Program-made: the position numbers and the translations under genes
The notes under the pieces: generated by a model
Databases searched by the model: none
What the model saw: the letters and a program-made list of their open reading frames with translations, nothing else
Told to the model about the DNA's origin: nothing
Shown here: positions 26,278 through 33,756 of the stretch, in pieces
Layout: every line of letters begins with the position of its first letter
Numbering within the stretch: position 1 is the stretch's first letter
From: Pseudomonadota bacterium
GTDB taxonomy: Bacteria; Myxococcota; Myxococcia; Myxococcales; Myxococcaceae
Length of the DNA: 64,000 bases
NCBI GenBank assembly: GCA_023426545.1
Contig: JAFAAN010000014.1
Span: forward strand, 20,849-84,848
Reading direction: 5' to 3'

Positions 26278-27246
26278 CTACAGCTTCACGTCGATGTTGG
26301 CCTTCTGCCGCAGCTCCTGCACGTACTGGTCGAGGAACTTCTCCGTCTTCTCCTGGAGCAGCTTGCCCTCCAGCTTGGAGCGCATCTCCTCGTACGAGGC
26401 GGCGGCCACCGCGCGGCGCTCCTCCACCTTCAGCACGTGCCAGCCGAAGTTGGTGCGCACCGGCTCGCTGACGCCGCCCTCGGGAAGGGTGAAGGCCGCC
26501 TTCTCGAAGGCGGGCACCATGACGCCCCGCTTGAACCAGCCCAGGTCGCCGCCGTCCGCGGCGCTGGGGCCCTCGCTGCGGGCGCGGGCGAGCGACGCGA
26601 AGTCCATGCCCGGGCGCCGGGCCTCCGCGGCAATGGCCTCCGCGCGCTTCTTCGCGGCCTCCACCTGCTCCGGCGTGGCCTTGGCGTCCACCTGCACCAG
26701 GATGTGGCGCGCGTGGACCTCCGAGTCACCGCTCTCCATGCGCGTGTACTGCGTATAGGCGGCCTTCAGGTCCTCCTCGGTAATCTTCACCTGGGGGCCG
26801 ACCTTCATGCGCAGGAGCCGGTCGCGCATGATGCGCTTGCGCATCATGTCCCGGTACACGGGCATGGTGAGCCCCTCGCTCAGCAGCAGCTGCTCGAACT
26901 GCTCGGGGTCGGTGATGTTGTTCTGCTGGCGCACGTCCGCCACCAGCTCGTCCACCTCGGCCTCGGTGGCGGTGATGCCCATCTGCGCGATTTCGGCCTC
27001 CATCAGCTTCTCGCCGATGAGGGTGTCCAGCGCTGTCTTCATCAACTGCAGCCGCAGCTCGCCGCGCCTGCGCGGGTCCGGGTCGTTGACGCGTGCCATC
27101 TCCGGGGCCGCGCGCTGCTGCACCTCGGACAGCGCGATGATGTCGCGGTTCACCACCGCGGCCACCTTGTCCACCAGCTCCGCGTGGGCCGCCGTGCCGC
27201 CGCCCAGGAGCGCCACCGCCGCGATTGCCGCCACCAGCTTCTTCAT
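26278..27246 (-). CDS. SurA-like periplasmic peptidyl-prolyl isomerase/chaperone
   Basis: A 322-residue exported protein. ATG 27246 (MKKLVAAIAAVAL) gives a classical signal peptide and has GGAAGG nine bases upstream; ATG 27255 in frame would put that site directly against the start. After the signal peptide a SurA N-terminal helical chaperone domain begins ELVDKVAAVVNRDIIALSEV. A single PpiC/parvulin domain follows at about residues 165-265 (ARHILVQVDAKAT, then GGDLGWFKRG and FGWHVLKV). It helps outer-membrane proteins fold in the periplasm. Escherichia coli SurA has two parvulin domains; this has one. It sits between a second PpiC gene and pdxA. Confidence 0.92.
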   Translation of the reverse strand: MKKLVAAIAAVALLGGGTAAHAELVDKVAAVVNRDIIALSEVQQRAAPEMARVNDPDPRRRGELRLQLMKTALDTLIGEKLMEAEIAQMGITATEAEVDELVADVRQQNNITDPEQFEQLLLSEGLTMPVYRDMMRKRIMRDRLLRMKVGPQVKITEEDLKAAYTQYTRMESGDSEVHARHILVQVDAKATPEQVEAAKKRAEAIAAEARRPGMDFASLARARSEGPSAADGGDLGWFKRGVMVPAFEKAAFTLPEGGVSEPVRTNFGWHVLKVEERRAVAAASYEEMRSKLEGKLLQEKTEKFLDQYVQELRQKANIDVKL

Positions 27247-27310
27247 TCCAGCCATCCTTCCGCACCACCCCGGGCGCGTCCGACCGACGCCCCGGACTTC
27301 GATTCTGTCG

Positions 27311-28303
27311 TCACTCCACCACCGCCTGCTGGGGCGCAGGGCGCCCGCGGATGGCCTGCAGTGTGGCCTCGTTCACGTGGATCTGCGCCTTCTGCCGCAG
27401 CTCCTGCTCGAACGCCTCCTGCGCCTGCGCCCGCTTCTGCTCCAGCACCTTGCTCTCCACCTGCTGACGTACCTCCGCGAACTCCCGCTTGCGCGCCGGC
27501 TTGCGCTCCAGCACGCGGAAGAGGTGGAAGCCGTACTCGGTGGACACAACGTCCGAAACCTGCCCCACCCCCAGCTTGAATACCACCTCGTCGAAGGCGG
27601 GCGGCATCTGCCCCCGGGGGAAGAAGCCCAGGTCGCCCCCCACCTTGGCGTCCGCGCTGAGCGAATACCTGCGCGCCAGGTCCGCGAACTTCTTGCCGGA
27701 CTTGAGCTGGGATTGCAGGCGCCGTGCCTCGTCCAGGCCCTTCACCACGATTTGCGCGGCATGCACCCGCTCGGTCTCGTGGAAGTCCGCCTCGTGGGCG
27801 GTGTACCAGGCGCGAAGCTCCTCCTCCGTCACCGCCACCCGCGAATACACGTGGCTGGCGAACAGCTTCTCGATGGTCAGCCTGCTCGCCTCGCGGGAGC
27901 GCAGCTCCGCCATGGAGAGCTGCCCCTGGGCCAGGACCTCGTTGAAGTTGCCCGCTGGATAGTCGCCCGACAGCCGCAGCACGCCCCGGTCCACCTCCTC
28001 CGGCGAGGCGGAGAGGTTGTGCTTGCGCGCCTCCTGGAGCAGCAGCATCCGGTGGATGTATGTGTCGAGCAGCGCGCGCTTGAAGGGCTCCACGTCCTCG
28101 GCGGTGCGCTGGGACACGTCCGCCAGCGCCAGCTCCCGCCACAGCTCCTGCTCGAAGTCCGCCCGGCTGAGCACCTCGCCATTGACGGTGGCGACCACCA
28201 GCTCCTCCGGCGTCTCCAGCGCGGGCTTGTTGCAGGCGGCCAGGCCCACGGCCAACGCGATGGCGAGTGGGACCAGGGGGGCGCGGGTGGGAGGATGGCG
28301 CAT
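27311..28303 (-). CDS. PpiC-type peptidyl-prolyl isomerase lipoprotein
   Basis: A 330-residue lipoprotein. ATG 28303 yields MRHPPTRAPLVPL and a lipobox VGLAAC at about residue 26. The mature part starts with a SurA-N-like helical segment (VVATVNGEVLSRADFEQEL) and contains one parvulin domain (AAQIVVKGLDEARR, then VGGDLGFFPRGQMPPAF and YGFHLFRVLE). It resembles the neighbouring SurA-like protein in layout, so the pair may be paralogues sharing substrates, one free and one membrane-anchored. It lies 64 bases upstream of the SurA-like gene on the same strand, which suggests an operon of three genes ending in pdxA. Confidence 0.9.
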   Translation of the reverse strand: MRHPPTRAPLVPLAIALAVGLAACNKPALETPEELVVATVNGEVLSRADFEQELWRELALADVSQRTAEDVEPFKRALLDTYIHRMLLLQEARKHNLSASPEEVDRGVLRLSGDYPAGNFNEVLAQGQLSMAELRSREASRLTIEKLFASHVYSRVAVTEEELRAWYTAHEADFHETERVHAAQIVVKGLDEARRLQSQLKSGKKFADLARRYSLSADAKVGGDLGFFPRGQMPPAFDEVVFKLGVGQVSDVVSTEYGFHLFRVLERKPARKREFAEVRQQVESKVLEQKRAQAQEAFEQELRQKAQIHVNEATLQAIRGRPAPQQAVVE

Positions 28304-28400
28304 GCGCGGGGCCTCGTGGGTGGGAGGGCTCCAGATTGGCAAGCCGTCTGTCATGGCGCGGGGCCCGTTCCGGTAGCACGCCAGGGAGGGCCGGACAACC

Positions 28401-29462
28401 TCACCCGTCCTGCGGCCGCGTGGCATGTGCGGACAGGAACGCCTCCACCAGGGGGAAGATTTCGTCCGGGGCCCGGCGGCCGAGCACCAGGTCCGCGTGG
28501 CCATAGTCCGCCCCGAAGCCATGGGCCTTGCCGGCCACGAGGAACTTCACCGGGCCCCCCAGGTGCTCCTGGGCGCGGGCCACCGACATGGGGGGCGCCA
28601 GCAGGTCCTTGCTGCCGGCCAGCAGCAGGAAGGGGAGGGTCACCCGGGAGAGCGACTCGCGGTAGTCGAACTCGCCGTTGTAGGAGGTGAAGCGGTTGGT
28701 GGTGATCCAACGGGCGAACTGGCGCCCCACGCCCCCGGAGATGTCGGCGGGCACGTTGGCCAGCGCGCGGCGGACCACCTCCGGCTCCATGTTCTCCGCC
28801 AGCATCATGTAGCGGCTCATCGGCCCCGGGGGCGCGCCGAACAGGGCGATGCTCGTGACGCGGCTGGTGGGGATGACCCGCAGCTTCAGCACCGGCTCGA
28901 CCTTCTGGATGAAGGAGCGCAGGCCCGGCTGCACCGCGAAGGTGAAGGGGCTGCCGAGGACGACGGCCGCCCGCACCGGCGCCTGGGGCGTCTTCGCCAG
29001 GTGGGCGTAGAGCATCAGCCCTCCCTTGGAGTGCCCCACCCAGAGCACCTCCCGGGCCCCCGTGGACAAGACGGTGCGCACGGCGGCGCGCACGTCGTGC
29101 TCGGCCTGGTCGTCGAAGTTGAAGTCCGGACAGTCGCCCGCCAGCCCCCGCCCGCGCAGCTCCAGCACCCACGTCTCGAAGCCCGCGCGGGCCAGGTAGC
29201 GGGCCAGGCTGTACTGCTCGTCGAAGTCCATGTGGAAGCGGTTGGCGCCCAGGCCGTGGCAGAGGATGACGGGCTCGGCGAAGCGCTTCTCACCCCGGGC
29301 GTGGTAGCGCCCCAGGGCAATGGAGGCCCCGTCGTCCGTGGGCACCCGGTACAGCTCGTCCGGCCGGAAGCTGAGCGTCAGCAGGCCCTCCTTCCCGCGC
29401 GTCATCGTCCGCGAAAAGAGGTCTGCCATCCGGCCCAGCCGCGCCACCTGTCGACGAGTCAC
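28401..29462 (-). CDS. Alpha/beta-hydrolase
   Basis: A 353-residue hydrolase. The oxyanion region HGLGANRFH (about residue 69) and nucleophile elbow GHSKGG (Ser, about residue 143) are clear. The catalytic His is probably in GKAHGFGADYGH near residue 316, and an acidic residue in AGSKDLLAPP precedes it. The layout matches polyhydroxyalkanoate-synthase-like and lipase-like alpha/beta hydrolases that act on hydrophobic esters. No signal peptide is seen. The start GTG 29462 gives MTRRQVARLG; ATG 29429 is an alternative. It is transcribed in the same direction as the PpiC operon, 97 bases upstream of it. Confidence 0.85.
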   Translation of the reverse strand: MTRRQVARLGRMADLFSRTMTRGKEGLLTLSFRPDELYRVPTDDGASIALGRYHARGEKRFAEPVILCHGLGANRFHMDFDEQYSLARYLARAGFETWVLELRGRGLAGDCPDFNFDDQAEHDVRAAVRTVLSTGAREVLWVGHSKGGLMLYAHLAKTPQAPVRAAVVLGSPFTFAVQPGLRSFIQKVEPVLKLRVIPTSRVTSIALFGAPPGPMSRYMMLAENMEPEVVRRALANVPADISGGVGRQFARWITTNRFTSYNGEFDYRESLSRVTLPFLLLAGSKDLLAPPMSVARAQEHLGGPVKFLVAGKAHGFGADYGHADLVLGRRAPDEIFPLVEAFLSAHATRPQDG

Positions 29463-29596
29463 CTCCGCAGTCTAAGCCGGACCGCGGGGGGATGCCGTGT
29501 TCATTGGTGAGCAGCCTCCTCGCCCGGAGGGCCGTTGCAGGGAGATGTGGGAGAACCCCGGAGGAAGCAAGGCCAGCGGTCCGTGAGGACGGTACA

Positions 29597-29890
29597 GTGC
29601 GGCCCGCCGTGCCGGACGAATCGCCTTCGTGGACTGTCTACATCCTGCGGTGCCGTGACGGCACCCTCTACACTGGCGCCACCAACGACCTGGAGCGCCG
29701 GGTGGCCACGCATGGCCGAGGCCGTGGTGCGGCGTACACGCGCGCGCGCCTCCCCGTCACCCTGGTGTGGAGCGAGGCCGCGGAGGACCGTGGCGCGGCC
29801 TTGCGGCGGGAGGCCGCCATCAAGCGCCTGTCGCGCGCCGACAAGCTGCGCATGGTGGCGGCGTCAGCGGGGCCGCGCCGGCGTCCCTGA
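29597..29890 (+). CDS. GIY-YIG nuclease-superfamily protein (YhbQ/UPF0213-like)
   Basis: A 97-residue protein starting at GTG 29597 with GAGGA seven bases upstream. The GIY-YIG core is present: WTVYILRCRDGTLYTGATN, with the catalytic Arg in LERRVATH and the later Glu in LRREAAIKRL. Single-domain proteins of this type (YhbQ) act on DNA ends or structures and are often near repair genes, but none are adjacent here. It is oriented divergently from the hydrolase gene. Confidence 0.88.
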   Translation: MRPAVPDESPSWTVYILRCRDGTLYTGATNDLERRVATHGRGRGAAYTRARLPVTLVWSEAAEDRGAALRREAAIKRLSRADKLRMVAASAGPRRRP

Positions 29891-29976
29891 CCGGGGCGGC
29901 GTTTCACGCCGCTGGGGCAATACCTCGCGCCGGACGGAAGCGTTACTCTGGCGTCACCATTCAAAGGGGCCGGTTC

Positions 29977-30360
29977 ATGTCTCGCTCGTACTCGAAAGTG
30001 TTCGGGGCGCTGGCGTTGTTGGGGCTGGGTGTCTCTTGTCGCGCCAACCATCCACCCCAGGTTTCCACGGGGCCGCGTCCCTCGCCGCAGATTGTGCGGG
30101 CCGGGGGCCTGGTGTCGTTCGTCTTCGAGGTCGAGGACCCGGACGGAGACGCCATGTCCTTCACCTGGAAGCAGCTCCCCGAGCAGCCCGCGGGACGCTT
30201 CAGCGACCCGGGCGCGCGCAACCCGACGTGGGAGGCGCCCGAGGTGTCCGAAACGACGAGCTTCGCCATCATGGTCATCGTCACGGACAGCGAGGGTGAC
30301 GCCATCGTGGCGCAGGGGCCCGGCGTCATCGTGCAGGCGCCTTCGCCCCAGACCCCCTGA
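29977..30360 (+). CDS. Lipoprotein with cadherin/Ig-like domain
   Basis: A 127-residue protein. ATG 29977 follows AAAGGGG and gives a short signal peptide with lipobox LGVSC (Cys at about residue 21). The mature part is one beta-sandwich with RAGGLVSFVFEVEDPDGDAM and FTWKQLPEQPAG, the pattern of a PKD/cadherin-like domain with a calcium-type DPDGD motif. It is probably on the outer membrane or surface and may take part in protein-protein contacts. It converges on the membrane protein gene at 30379. Confidence 0.75.
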   Translation: MSRSYSKVFGALALLGLGVSCRANHPPQVSTGPRPSPQIVRAGGLVSFVFEVEDPDGDAMSFTWKQLPEQPAGRFSDPGARNPTWEAPEVSETTSFAIMVIVTDSEGDAIVAQGPGVIVQAPSPQTP

Positions 30361-30378
30361 GCCCGGGAGGGCGGCGCG

Positions 30379-30690
30379 TCAGGCGGTGGCGGTCGGCCCC
30401 GCGGGCGGCGTCTGGTTCGCCTCCGACCGGGCCCGCCGGTGCGTGCGGCGGACGAAGAGCACGCCCAGGACGAGGAAGGCGGCGGCCCCCACGCCCCCGC
30501 CGGTCGCCTGGTACGAAATCAGGTCCGCGGACGTCTTGCGGATGACCTCGGGCAGGTTGCACATCGTCTGGGTCGCGTAGGGCGTCTCGTTGTACCAGCC
30601 CAGGTAGTTGGGCCCCAGCCAGGAGGCGACCACGGCGCCCAGCAGGGCGCCCGCGAGGATGAAGTTGAGCAGCGTCTTGGCGGCGTTCAT
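30379..30690 (-). CDS. Small membrane protein
   Basis: A 103-residue protein with two predicted transmembrane helices, about residues 8-27 and 63-80, separated by a loop containing LGWYNETPYATQTMCNLP. The C terminus is basic, then Pro/Thr-rich. There is no recognised family. It is divergent from the three-helix membrane protein at 30780, with the promoters presumably in the 90-base gap. Confidence 0.65.
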   Translation of the reverse strand: MNAAKTLLNFILAGALLGAVVASWLGPNYLGWYNETPYATQTMCNLPEVIRKTSADLISYQATGGGVGAAAFLVLGVLFVRRTHRRARSEANQTPPAGPTATA

Positions 30691-30779
30691 CGGCAGGCAC
30701 CTCGGCAGGTTGGCGTCGGGGCGTGCTTAATATGTGCACGCCAGCGCCGCCAAGGGTGGAACGTGTTAAGGGAGTGGAC

Positions 30780-31064
30780 GTGCCGCTGCTTCCGCTCGCC
30801 ATCCTGTTCGCCGTTCTCGCGCTGGGATGCGCCGCCACCCTGCTCGTTCACGCCTTCCGGCGGAGCGTGGGCACGGGGGTGATGGTGCTGCTCATTCCCT
30901 GCTACATGCTCTTCTACGCCTTCAGCCAGTTCGAGCACCGGCGCAAGGGCCTCATCGTCGCCGGCTTCATGGCCAGCACGGTGCTGGCCGCCGTGTTCCT
31001 GGGCCTGGGGCTGCACAGCGTCGCGGCGCTGTCCTCCCGTCCCCCTCCGCCCGTGGGCTTCTGA
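30780..31064 (+). CDS. Small membrane protein (three helices)
   Basis: A 94-residue hydrophobic protein. The GTG at 30780 sits five bases after GGGAG, a better site than the upstream in-frame GTG at 30774. Helices lie at about residues 3-24, 28-47 and 58-80, with QFEHRRKGL as the cytoplasmic loop. The C terminus is Pro-rich. It has no recognised family. It is followed 28 bases later by the zinc-ribbon membrane protein on the same strand, so the two may be one unit. Confidence 0.6.
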   Translation: MPLLPLAILFAVLALGCAATLLVHAFRRSVGTGVMVLLIPCYMLFYAFSQFEHRRKGLIVAGFMASTVLAAVFLGLGLHSVAALSSRPPPPVGF

Positions 31065-31092
31065 CGGCGGGGCGTCCCTTGTGGAGGGCCGC

Positions 31093-31518
31093 GTGCTGAC
31101 GCCCACCGGCGCGGTCTGCGCCACCCACCCGGACCTGGCCGCGGTGGCCACCTGCGCGCGCTGCGGCGGCTTCCTGTGCGGCGACTGCGTGGAGCTGGCG
31201 GGCGAGACGCCCTACTGCGCCGCCTGTGTGGTGGTGCTGCGCCGGGAGGCGCGGCCCTCGTGGGTGGTCCAGGTGGCGCTGGCGCTCAACGTGGTGGGAC
31301 TGGCGTGCCTGCCGTGCTCGCTGGCGTTGCCGCTGCCCACGCTGGTGGCGGGGCTGGCCGGCGTGGTGCTGGGCACGCGGGAGCTGCGGCGCATCGCCCG
31401 GGGCGAGGGCGCCGAGCGCGGGCGGAGCCAGGCGCGAGTGACGACGGTGCTCGGGTGGGTGAACCTGGGGCTGGCCGCCGGCGGGTTGGCGGTCGTGTTC
31501 TGGGGCCACCGGATGTGA
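31093..31518 (+). CDS. B-box-like zinc-binding membrane protein (DUF4190-like)
   Basis: A 141-residue protein. The N-terminal 45 residues hold a B-box/zinc-ribbon-like cluster: CATHP, then CARCGGFLCGDC and PYCAAC. Two membrane helices follow, about residues 55-82 and 115-138, separated by a short loop with GTRELRRIARGE, which resembles DUF4190-type two-helix proteins. GTG 31093 has GGAGG five bases upstream; an in-frame GTG at 31081 is less well placed. It probably presents a zinc domain to the cytoplasm. Its function is unknown. It converges on queE with only 16 bases between the stops. Confidence 0.72.
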   Translation: MLTPTGAVCATHPDLAAVATCARCGGFLCGDCVELAGETPYCAACVVVLRREARPSWVVQVALALNVVGLACLPCSLALPLPTLVAGLAGVVLGTRELRRIARGEGAERGRSQARVTTVLGWVNLGLAAGGLAVVFWGHRM

Positions 31519-31534
31519 GGACCGGGCGCCGCGC

Positions 31535-32227
31535 TCACACGCCGCGCTCGTTCGGGTCCCACATGTACTTGTGCATCTGGAGCTGGAAGCGGACGGGGAG
31601 CCTGTCCTCGATGACCCATTCGGCGAGCTGGCGCGGGTGCAGCTTGTCGAAGACGGTGGAGAAGAGGGTGCCGTAGGGCTTCTGGAGCAGCTGGTGCTCG
31701 GCGATGAGCGCCTTGGCCCAGTCGTAGTCCTCGCGCGAGCCGATGACGAACTTCAGCTCGTCGTTGGCGTTCATCGACGTGAAGTTGCGGTAGTCGTTGC
31801 GCGTGTGCTCGCCCGAGGAGGGCGTCTTCATGTCGACGATTTTGTGGACCGCCGGGGGCACGAGCCGCACGTCGATGGCGCCGCTGGTCTCCAGCAGCAC
31901 CTTGAGGCCGGCGCCGAGCAGCGCCTCCATGAGCGGGTAGACGCCGGGCTGGAGCAGGGGCTCGCCGCCGGTGACCTCCACCATGGGCGTCCGCAGGGCC
32001 AGCACCTCGGCGACGATGTCCGGGATTTTCCGCCGCGCTCCGCCGTGGAAGGCGAACTCGCTGTCGCAGTAGGTGCAGCGCAGGTGGCAGCCCGTGAGGC
32101 GGACGAAGGCGCATAGCAGGCCCGCGTGGGAGGACTCCCCCTGGACGCTGAGGTAGATTTCCTTCACCACCACGGAGTCAGCGGTGGGGACGCGTCGGGG
32201 CTCGATGTGCGGGCGTGCTGCGGGCAT
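31535..32227 (-). CDS. queE: 7-Carboxy-7-deazaguanine synthase (QueE-like radical SAM enzyme)
   Basis: A 230-residue radical SAM protein. The cluster motif is CHLRCTYC (Cx3Cx2C), near residue 46. QueE features are EIYLSVQGESSHAG at the N terminus and EVTGGEPLLQPGVYPLMEAL. It catalyses ring contraction of 6-carboxytetrahydropterin in queuosine/deazaguanine synthesis. The start is ATG 32227; the Shine-Dalgarno is weak and earlier in-frame Met codons are Arg/Gly-rich. The other queuosine genes are not nearby, so it stands alone. Confidence 0.88.
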   Translation of the reverse strand: MPAARPHIEPRRVPTADSVVVKEIYLSVQGESSHAGLLCAFVRLTGCHLRCTYCDSEFAFHGGARRKIPDIVAEVLALRTPMVEVTGGEPLLQPGVYPLMEALLGAGLKVLLETSGAIDVRLVPPAVHKIVDMKTPSSGEHTRNDYRNFTSMNANDELKFVIGSREDYDWAKALIAEHQLLQKPYGTLFSTVFDKLHPRQLAEWVIEDRLPVRFQLQMHKYMWDPNERGV

Positions 32228-32392
32228 GGCTTCGTCTTCGCTCGTGGGGTGGGCGCGGCGCATGAACCCCAACCCGCCGCGCCAGGTCAAGCGCGGAACC
32301 CCCAGCGGGCCTCTAACGGCGCGGGCGATGCCCGGCATTCCTTCCGCCAGGCAGGGGGGGCCGGGCGGATGTACGCCGCGCCACCCGCCCGC

Positions 32393-33226
32393 TCACGGGG
32401 CGGCGGAGCCCTTCACGCGCTCGATGAAGGCGTCGATGAGCTGCCGGGCGATGCTGAGCCTGGGCGGGATTCGCGGCAGGTTGTCCGGGCTGAACCAGTG
32501 GGCCTCGGAGATTTCCTCGCCGTCCACGGTGATGTCGCCGCCCGCGTACTCGGCGGTGAAGCCCACCATGAGCGAGCGCCCGAAGGGCCACGGCTGCGAG
32601 CCGAAGTAGCGGATGTTCTTCACGTCGATGCCGACCTCCTCCTTCACCTCGCGCGCCAGGCACTCCTCCAGCGACTCGCCCGGCTCCGCGAAGCCGGCGA
32701 GCGTGCTGAACATGGGCTCCGGGAACCGGGCGTTCTGCGCGAGCAGCATCGTGTCGCCGCGGGTGATGAGGACGATGATGGCGGGGGCGATGCGCGGGTA
32801 GAAGGGCGTCTTGTCCACCGGGCAGCGGCGGGCGCGCTCGCCGGCGACGAGCTGGGTGGGCTCGCCGCAGCGGCCACAGAAGCGGTGGGTGAGGTCCCAC
32901 TCCACGATGGAGAGCGCGCGTCCCGCCACGGCGAAGCGGACGTCATCCACGCGCTTGTAGAGCGAGCGGGCGGTGACCACCCTGTAGCCCGTGGGCGGGG
33001 CGAAGTCCTGGGGGAACCCCGCGGCGTAGCAGTCCACGCCGCCCAGCTCGCCCAGGTAGTGCGCGGCGGCGGCCAGCTCGGGGAAGGCCGCGCCCAGGGG
33101 AATGGAGACGCCCTCCGAGTGCTCCTGGATGAGCAGGTCCATGCCCCGGGCGAGGAAGAGCAGGGCGTTCTCGCGAGGGCGGTCGGGCGGCGTGTGGCTG
33201 GGGATGAAGTGGGGGTCGGGGCTCAC
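32393..33226 (-). CDS. nudC: NAD+ diphosphatase / RNA decapping Nudix hydrolase
   Basis: A 277-residue Nudix protein of the NudC type. The Nudix box GFAEPGESLEECLAREVKEE lies near residue 176, followed by the subfamily marker SQPWPFGRSLMV. A zinc ribbon precedes it: FCGRCG with a third Cys in RRCP. The fourth Cys seen in Escherichia coli NudC is replaced by Asp (CPVD), so the zinc site may be altered. It hydrolyses NADH/NAD and removes NAD caps from RNA. The start is ATG 33226. It lies alone, about 80 bases downstream of the gloA gene on the same strand. Confidence 0.93.
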   Translation of the reverse strand: MSPDPHFIPSHTPPDRPRENALLFLARGMDLLIQEHSEGVSIPLGAAFPELAAAAHYLGELGGVDCYAAGFPQDFAPPTGYRVVTARSLYKRVDDVRFAVAGRALSIVEWDLTHRFCGRCGEPTQLVAGERARRCPVDKTPFYPRIAPAIIVLITRGDTMLLAQNARFPEPMFSTLAGFAEPGESLEECLAREVKEEVGIDVKNIRYFGSQPWPFGRSLMVGFTAEYAGGDITVDGEEISEAHWFSPDNLPRIPPRLSIARQLIDAFIERVKGSAAP

Positions 33227-33306
33227 GGGGCCACACTAACGGGCCCCGGCCGGGAGCGCAGGCGTCGCGTGAGCTCCGGACCGTGGAGGCAGGGGGCCCG
33301 GTGGGC

Positions 33307-33693
33307 TCAGGCGTCCTTCTGAATCAGCTCCACCTTGTAACCGTCCGGGTCCTCGACGAACGCGATGACGGTGGTGCCATGCTTCATGGGGCCCGGCTCG
33401 CGGACCACCTTGCCGCCTGCCTGGCGGATGGCCTCGCACGTTGCATGGATGTCACTGACGCCCAGCGCCACGTGGCCGTACGCGGTGCCGAGCTCGTACT
33501 TCTCGACCCCCCAGTTGTAGGTGAGCTCCAGGGCGGGGTGCGTGTCCTCGGGGCCGAAGCCCACGAAGGCCAGGGTGAACTTGCCGTCGGGGTAGTCGTG
33601 ACGGCGCAGCAACTTCATGCCGATGACCCGGGTGTAGAAGTCGAGCGAGCGCTCGAGGTCACCGACGCGGAGCATGGTGTGGAGGATTCGCAT
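33307..33693 (-). CDS. gloA: Lactoylglutathione lyase (glyoxalase I)
   Basis: A 128-residue vicinal-oxygen-chelate protein. The sequence MRILHTMLRVGDLERSLDFY is the family N terminus. Metal ligands are the His near residue 5, the Glu in LELTYNWG, the His in YGHVALGV and the Glu in KVELIQ. The length matches bacterial nickel/cobalt glyoxalase I. It converts the methylglyoxal-thiol hemithioacetal to a lactoyl thioester. The call is secure. Confidence 0.95.
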   Translation of the reverse strand: MRILHTMLRVGDLERSLDFYTRVIGMKLLRRHDYPDGKFTLAFVGFGPEDTHPALELTYNWGVEKYELGTAYGHVALGVSDIHATCEAIRQAGGKVVREPGPMKHGTTVIAFVEDPDGYKVELIQKDA

Positions 33694-33756
33694 GCGTGCT
33701 TCATAGCGTCATCGAAGGGGGGCGTCATGCGCCCCGGGGCCCCAGGCCCGTTCGCG

